Shown: positions 5,919 through 9,292 of the stretch, one piece after another
How positions within the stretch are numbered: the stretch's first letter is position 1
Layout of the letters: every line of letters begins with the position of its first letter
Assembly: GCA_027314685.1 (NCBI GenBank)
Contig: DAHVAI010000223.1
Location: 1-9,292 of the forward strand
Source: Nitrososphaerota archaeon
GTDB lineage: Archaea; Thermoproteota; Nitrososphaeria; Nitrososphaerales; CADDZS01
Reading direction: 5' to 3'
Length of the DNA stretch: 9,292 nucleotides
Translations under genes and position numbers: made by a program
The notes under the pieces: generated by a model
Database searches by the model: none
Told to the model about the DNA's origin: nothing
What the model saw: only the letters and a program-made list of their open reading frames with translations

Positions 5919-6411
5919 AGAGGTTGCAATAAACATCTTGAAACCTTGGTGCGAACCAACAAATCGTTCAGAAAGATCCGAGAAACCGTGGAGAATTTAC
6001 TTTACTCACTGTACTAGTAAGAAAAATGATTCTCTAAAGGATACTGGAAGTAGAGTCACGCCAGATATCTTGTATGTTGGAAAACAAACTCGTAGCTTCA
6101 TGAATCGGTGCAAGGAAAAAGGCGTAGAGTGGGCGATATTTTCCGATCTGTACGGGATGTGGTTTCCGAATACAAAACACGAATGGTATGAGAAATCACC
6201 AAACAAAATCGGGCCCGCAGAGTTAACATTACTCGTTGAAGACTCGTTTGAAATGCTAAAGTTTGAAATGCTAAATGGATATGATGAGATTTGCTTTTAT
6301 GCGAATTACAAATCGTCACGTTTTCATCACATCTATCGTGACTTGGTGCGTAGGCTTCGGTGCAAAGGATTGAATATAAAATACATCAGTCATCTGAGGG
6401 ATATTCTGTAA
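5905..6411 (+). CDS. Unknown protein with CTSKK motif, DUF6884-like
   Basis: This 168-residue protein overlaps the end of the McrC-like gene by 14 bases, so the two are probably translated as one operon. ATG 5905 is preferred; ATG 5869 would give a 50-base overlap. The N-terminal core strand IYFTHCTSKKND, followed by a segment ending SFMNRCKEK and then EWAIFSDLYGMWFP, resembles the CSKKK ... ILSAKYGL layout of DUF6884 proteins, and more distantly the cysteine-lysine motif domain of archaeosine synthase-type proteins. Reaction and substrate are unknown. The C-terminal half predicts a Rossmann-like strand and helix (EICFYANYKSSRFH). The assignment is by motif layout only. Confidence 0.55.
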   Translation: MFPPEEVAINILKPWCEPTNRSERSEKPWRIYFTHCTSKKNDSLKDTGSRVTPDILYVGKQTRSFMNRCKEKGVEWAIFSDLYGMWFPNTKHEWYEKSPNKIGPAELTLLVEDSFEMLKFEMLNGYDEICFYANYKSSRFHHIYRDLVRRLRCKGLNIKYISHLRDIL

Positions 6412-6480
6412 AACACGTCGCATCAGTATTCTGGCTCCATACGCCTTAATTCAGAAATTTGCATGAATATTACTCACAAA

Positions 6481-6486
6481 AAAGGA
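6481..6486 (+). promoter_or_regulatory. Shine-Dalgarno-like AAAGGA before TTG 6494
   Basis: AAAGGA ends seven bases before the TTG at 6494, and an in-frame TAG at 6488-6490 rules out any earlier start. Together they fix TTG as the start of the nuclease-like gene. Confidence 0.45.
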
Positions 6487-6493
6487 ATAGCAA

Positions 6494-6877
6494 TTGGCAG
6501 TAGGTCACAACTCTAGCACGGCAGATAGCACGCCTAGATTTGCTACGTTAAAGGGAGAACTGGTGCGGAGCCTCTCTGAAAAATACATAGCAGATTTCTT
6601 GTTCACCCACAAGGTATCATATGAATACGAAAGGCCGCTATTCTTGAATAATCAGAAGATCAAGCCTGATTTTTACCTGCCAGTCTACAACGCCTACATA
6701 GAGTTCTGGGGAATGCTAGACGATCATAACCCTGAGTACTGGAAGTCGTTTCGCTGGAAAGTGGATCAATACCGCAAGCACAAGATAAGGTTCATTCCAC
6801 TGCGTAGCGAAGACCTTCCCAACCTCGAGAAGGTGTTCGAGATAAAACTCCAGCAGGTCCTAGGAACCAGAAAATAG
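6494..6877 (+). CDS. Small PD-(D/E)xK-like nuclease
   Basis: This 127-residue protein has the layout of small restriction-endonuclease-fold proteins: VRSLSEKYIADFL with E29, then SYEYERPLF, then KIKPDFYLP with D59, then AYIEFWGM with E70, and a basic helix WKVDQYRKHKIRFIPL. The usual lysine of E-x-K is replaced by tryptophan in E-F-W, as in several related families where a later lysine or arginine (here in the KHKIR region) may serve. Similar domains occur alone or fused to helicases and restriction proteins. The start is TTG: no ATG or GTG precedes the conserved part. It follows the DUF6884-like gene by 82 bases and may share in a defence function, by inference. Confidence 0.72.
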   Translation: MAVGHNSSTADSTPRFATLKGELVRSLSEKYIADFLFTHKVSYEYERPLFLNNQKIKPDFYLPVYNAYIEFWGMLDDHNPEYWKSFRWKVDQYRKHKIRFIPLRSEDLPNLEKVFEIKLQQVLGTRK

Positions 6878-6965
6878 TCGTTCGGCCAGAAAGAATCTAC
6901 AATCTGAAGCTCGAATTCACAACTTCGATATAACCAAAGCAATCTTTGACATAACAGTACTTGCA

Positions 6966-7427
6966 TTGTTCGGCAAAAACAAGAACAATATTGAATTTGA
7001 CGCGCGAAAGCCTCCGGAAGAAATTCTGAGCAACCCGCAATCGTTCTCATATGTTCACAACTTTAAAGTCCATTACAAGCACAGCTCACTTCAACTCCTT
7101 GCTGACAAGCTCGACGTCTCTGTCAGCACAAAGACTCCTCAAGTCCCTCCCGGAAACTGGGTTATGAATGAGTTCAATTGGCGCATGAAGAAATCAAGGA
7201 ACCGAAGAGGTTCTAGACAAGGCTACGACCCTAATTCATACCACGTGACGAACATCGAGTACACAGAGTCTCTAGCGACGAGATTCGATTTTCAAAATGC
7301 TACCTCAGTGAAAAGCGTACCAGCCCAGAAGGTTATGGTTCAGGCTGCCTCAACTTACTGTCCTAGTTGTGGTGGAGCTATATCTGCAGAGTCAAAGTTT
7401 TGCAGCAAGTGCGGTACAGCTCTTTAG
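6966..7427 (+). CDS. Zinc-ribbon protein of unknown function
   Basis: The 153-residue frame ends with a compact zinc ribbon, YCPSCGG ... FCSKCGTAL (C132, C135, C146, C149), a frequent archaeal C-terminal module for protein or nucleic-acid contact. The preceding 130 residues carry no family I recognise. They include a basic patch (MKKSRNRRGSRQG, about 74-86) and predicted strand-rich segments, with no membrane segment. The only standard start is TTG 6966, without a clear Shine-Dalgarno sequence. The frame is open back to 6864, and the extra residues (HNFDITKAIFDITVLAL) look protein-like, so the gene may have lost an upstream start or use a rare one such as ATT 6915. It lies between the nuclease-like and HNH-like genes on the same strand. 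Confidence 0.6.
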   Translation: MFGKNKNNIEFDARKPPEEILSNPQSFSYVHNFKVHYKHSSLQLLADKLDVSVSTKTPQVPPGNWVMNEFNWRMKKSRNRRGSRQGYDPNSYHVTNIEYTESLATRFDFQNATSVKSVPAQKVMVQAASTYCPSCGGAISAESKFCSKCGTAL

Positions 7428-7441
7428 CAAAGTGATTTGAT

Positions 7442-7594
7442 TTGGCAGGAGAAGGAATGTGTCCATGTTGTGGCAAGTGGGTTATTCTGACCGAACATCA
7501 TGTCAAAGAGATAGGAAAGAAACTCTTGGTCTGTAGAGGCTGTCATGATGTTATTGAGAGATACGCCAAAGCTCTAGAGAAAATGAAACATTGA
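7442..7594 (+). CDS. Very small HNH-like zinc protein (50 residues)
   Basis: The frame starts at TTG 7442 (GTGAT at 7432-7436 may act as Shine-Dalgarno) or ATG 7457. It contains CPCC near the start (C7, C9, C10), then TEHHV (H19, H20), then LLVCRGCHDVIERY (C31, C34, H35). Spacing and residues match the zinc-binding HNH endonuclease pattern, in which a CxxC pair, a central histidine and a CxxCH segment build the beta-beta-alpha metal fold. It is much shorter than most HNH proteins and keeps only the core. It sits 14 bases after the zinc-ribbon gene and three bases before the next start, so cotranscription is likely. It may be a nuclease core, a partner of a larger enzyme, or a zinc-binding protein without catalysis. 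Confidence 0.65.
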   Translation: MAGEGMCPCCGKWVILTEHHVKEIGKKLLVCRGCHDVIERYAKALEKMKH

Positions 7595-7597
7595 TGT

Positions 7598-8419
7598 TTG
7601 GAAACTGATTCGTACACTATTTCTCAAACACTTCATCGCACATTTGATCGAAAAATGACTAAAGACAAAATGCCGTCGAATGCAAAGGATATTCTGGCAA
7701 AGACGAAAGTCCTCAAGAGTGAGGAGTTTCAGCTCAAACATGAACTAGAGCTGATAAAGACTGAGTTGGATCTATCTGACGAAGCTCTCATCTCTCGGAA
7801 ATTCACCATCGAGAAAAAGATACACGAGCTACGAGTTCAACTTTCGAGGCTACCTGTTGTGGAAGAGGTCGTCCCAAGGTTTGAAACTACTTTTTCATTG
7901 GACAGGGAAGAGTACCAAGACTATTCTGAATCAATCCAAGACCAAAGCGTACAGTTCATCGGCGAAATCGAATCTGTCTATCCTGTAGATGTCTGCTTTA
8001 CCAATGATGCGGGGTATTCTATGATAGAAGAGAATCTTCCTAGAAAGAAGTCGATCAAAACAACCGTAGAAACATCGGGATTGGAACTATTCGGCGAGCA
8101 GATTTTCGGCGCATTGTCGGAAGATTTTGTCTTCATAGCGAGCTCTCCTGGCACTTATCATTTCATGTTCGATTCACCTCAACTAAAGAAGAACGAAACT
8201 AACAAGATCACGCTCAGCTATACTGGCTACAGAGTAACGGGAACTTATCTGCCGGAGACAGAGACGCCGAATCTGCAATCAGCCGAGATTCCGGTCATCA
8301 TTCACAAGGAAGTCCAAAGTCAGATCATAGTGAGAATACCTTGTAGGTACTGCGGCCAACTAAATGACCAGACTTCGATAAAATGCTCATCATGTGGAGC
8401 TTCAGTACGAGTCAGGTAA
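7598..8419 (+). CDS. Coiled-coil, GOLD-like beta-sandwich and zinc-ribbon protein
   Basis: The 273-residue frame begins at TTG 7598, three bases after the HNH-like gene; ATG 7655 is an alternative start with GATC about five bases ahead. Domains: a charged coiled coil at about 25-85 (LKSEEFQLKHELELIKTEL and IEKKIHELRVQL); a beta-sandwich at about 115-215 whose last part (FVFIASSPGTYHFMF, then NKITLSYTGY) has the sequence style of GOLD/emp24-type domains; and a C-terminal zinc ribbon (C249, C252, C263, C266 in PCRYCGQ and KCSSCGA). No signal peptide or membrane helix is visible, so it is probably cytoplasmic. The role is unknown. The four genes from 6494 on are closely spaced and on one strand. 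Confidence 0.62.
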   Translation: METDSYTISQTLHRTFDRKMTKDKMPSNAKDILAKTKVLKSEEFQLKHELELIKTELDLSDEALISRKFTIEKKIHELRVQLSRLPVVEEVVPRFETTFSLDREEYQDYSESIQDQSVQFIGEIESVYPVDVCFTNDAGYSMIEENLPRKKSIKTTVETSGLELFGEQIFGALSEDFVFIASSPGTYHFMFDSPQLKKNETNKITLSYTGYRVTGTYLPETETPNLQSAEIPVIIHKEVQSQIIVRIPCRYCGQLNDQTSIKCSSCGASVRVR

Positions 8420-8459
8420 TTCTGCATGACAACTCAGTTCCGGGACTGGTTGGACACTT

Positions 8460-8896
8460 TTACTTCATCAGGTTGATAAAATTCCTAGCTTTGATTATCT
8501 TAATCCCGTGAAACTCTCCAAGGTTCAACAGATGTATGTCGCCGCTGACAACATAAGTCGCATGAACAGTAATCGCGCATTCGAGCACTGCATTGTCAGC
8601 CGGGTCTTTGGCTATCACATTCACCGTCTGTTTGACATCTTCAATCGTTACCAGTTCAAGAACACTTCTGAGCGCTACCTTTGGATCAACTAACGCTTTT
8701 CTAAGCAGCTGAGCTATCTTGGGGTAAGCACCCGCGCGAGCTCTGAAACTAGGTCTTGCGAAAGGTAGACCTCAATCCTGCTTTTATCACGAATGAGCGG
8801 CAGCAGTTCTGAGGCGAGCGTCTTCCTTAGAATGATCGAAACCCAGACGTTTGTGTCTAAAACTAGGCGGATCTTTTCTTTCTCTTTCGCGCCCAA
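8460..8896 (-). pseudogene. PIN-domain toxin gene broken by a frameshift (COG1569-like)
   Basis: The reverse-strand gene starts at TTG 8896 and encodes IRLVLDTNVWVSIIL with the first PIN aspartate, then LSQDLVSELARVLTPR before a TAG at 8714-8716. In another frame the protein continues without interruption: PKIAQLLRKALVDPKVALRS, then AKDPADNAVLECA, SGDIHLLNLGEFHGIKII, to TAA 8460-8462. Joined, the parts give a full-length PIN protein of about 145 residues with acidic residues D14, E52 and the later aspartates of PADNAV and SGDIH. The shift sits at or near a run of four C (8721-8724 on the reverse strand), where one base is missing or equivalent. It is the toxin partner of the AbrB gene, whose end it overlaps by 34 bases. 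A sequencing error could mimic the break. Confidence 0.85.
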
Positions 8897-9135
8897 CTTA
8901 TTGCTTCTTCCATCAGCTTGTCAACGTCAATCTTTTCCCTTGCAACAACTTTGCTGGTTTTTCCGCTTATCTCTTCCAGAGAAGTGTCACGCAATTTCTT
9001 CAGCAGTATCTGATCGCCATCGCTTACGGCAAGCAGGAGCCTGTCGCCCGCCTCCAGTTGGATGCGCTTTCGAACGGTCTTTGGAATGACAATCTGACCC
9101 TTGCTAGACATCTTGACGACATCTTCGACCTGCAT
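8863..9135 (-). CDS. AbrB-family antitoxin
   Basis: This 90-residue protein has the AbrB/SpoVT swapped-hairpin DNA-binding domain: VVKMSSKGQIVIPKTVRKRI followed by LEAGDRLLLAVSDGDQILLKKL. The C-terminal part (EISGKTSKVVAREKIDVDKLM and a basic end, ARKRKKRSA) would bind a PIN toxin. It precedes and overlaps the PIN gene on the reverse strand, so they form a TA operon. Three starts are possible: TTG 9168, ATG 9135 and ATG 9111; ATG 9135 is chosen because it keeps the QVEDVVK strand and leaves the promoter-like AT-rich element untranslated. The antitoxin itself looks intact although its toxin is broken. Confidence 0.88.
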   Translation of the reverse strand: MQVEDVVKMSSKGQIVIPKTVRKRIQLEAGDRLLLAVSDGDQILLKKLRDTSLEEISGKTSKVVAREKIDVDKLMEEAISWARKRKKRSA

Positions 9136-9159
9136 GAGAGACTCAACTATTATTGGGGT

Positions 9160-9197
9160 CTTACACAATTAAGCCTTACTAGACTTACATTTCTTAC
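9160..9197 (-). promoter_or_regulatory. Promoter/operator of the AbrB-PIN pair with 9-base phased repeats
   Basis: CTTAC on the forward strand (GTAAG on the reverse) occurs at 9175, 9184 and 9193, exactly nine bases apart, with a further copy at 9160. The reverse-strand CTTAAT (forward ATTAAG, 9169-9174) between the copies is a possible TATA-like element about 35 bases before ATG 9135. The repeats are good candidates for binding by the AbrB-type antitoxin. Confidence 0.45.
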
Positions 9198-9232
9198 CTA
9201 CATGAAAAAGTCCTAAGTGTTAAGTGAGGCAG

Positions 9233-9248
9233 ATCGAAAAATCGAAAA
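9233..9248. repeat. Tandem 8-base repeat at the right edge
   Basis: ATCGAAAA is repeated exactly at 9233-9240 and 9241-9248. The last 90 bases of the window show no gene that can be supported; a forward gene may begin beyond the edge. Confidence 0.35.
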
Positions 9249-9292
9249 CTATTGATACCAAAAAGACGAAAGTAAACTATTTGGAATTTCTG

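Noticed and set aside
8435..8448. Small palindrome CAGTTCCGGGACTG between convergent genes
   Set aside because: Stem of about five bases with a four-base loop and no T-run on the forward side; too weak to call a terminator.
8508..8693. 61-residue forward frame
   Set aside because: Lies opposite the C-terminal half of the frameshifted PIN gene, which explains the open frame.
1..9292. CRISPR array, tRNA or rRNA genes, insertion-sequence transposase
   Set aside because: Looked for on both strands; no regularly spaced repeats of CRISPR length, no tRNA T-arm consensus in a clover-leaf context, and no transposase motif was found.

Overview
The window looks archaeal. The promoter elements I can see are archaeal TATA-like boxes 25-35 bases ahead of short-leader or nearly leaderless starts, the antitoxins belong to archaeal VapB and RelB-like families, and a NurA-family nuclease is present. 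GC looks mid-range by eye. A Thermoproteota or Nitrososphaeria-like host is only a guess. The sequence reads as an accessory or defence island: many small toxin-antitoxin (TA) pairs, several decayed genes, and nuclease genes between them.

Left part (1-3650): a PIN-domain toxin cut by the left edge; a poorly explained stretch with a 10-base inverted repeat and two small coupled frames (411-997); a reverse-strand vapBC pair (1003-1616); a fragment of a nucleotidyltransferase-like gene (1667-1783); a reverse-strand relBE-like pair (2109-2593); a gene-poor divergent spacer with coding relics (2594-2978); and a forward vapBC pair (3016-3647) behind a palindromic and tandem-repeat operator. In all three complete pairs the toxin start and antitoxin stop share the four bases TTGA, so each toxin starts with TTG.

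Middle part (3719-6411): a NurA-like nuclease gene with an inserted winged-helix domain loses its family similarity close to its third catalytic motif. In another frame, at the same place, an McrC-like restriction subunit begins without its normal N-terminal part. The sequence therefore looks like a deletion or recombination joint between two nuclease genes. A CxxxKK-type protein of unknown function overlaps the end of the McrC gene by 14 bases. Neither HerA nor McrB, the motor partners expected for these nucleases, is present.

Right part (6494-8419): a small PD-(D/E)xK-like nuclease, a zinc-ribbon protein, a 50-residue HNH-like zinc protein and a coiled-coil/GOLD-like/zinc-ribbon protein lie on the same strand with short gaps, probably as one transcription unit. 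All four most plausible starts are TTG. The right edge (8460-9200, reverse strand) holds an AbrB-PIN TA pair whose PIN toxin is broken by a frameshift, preceded by a promoter region with CTTAC repeats spaced 9 bases apart.
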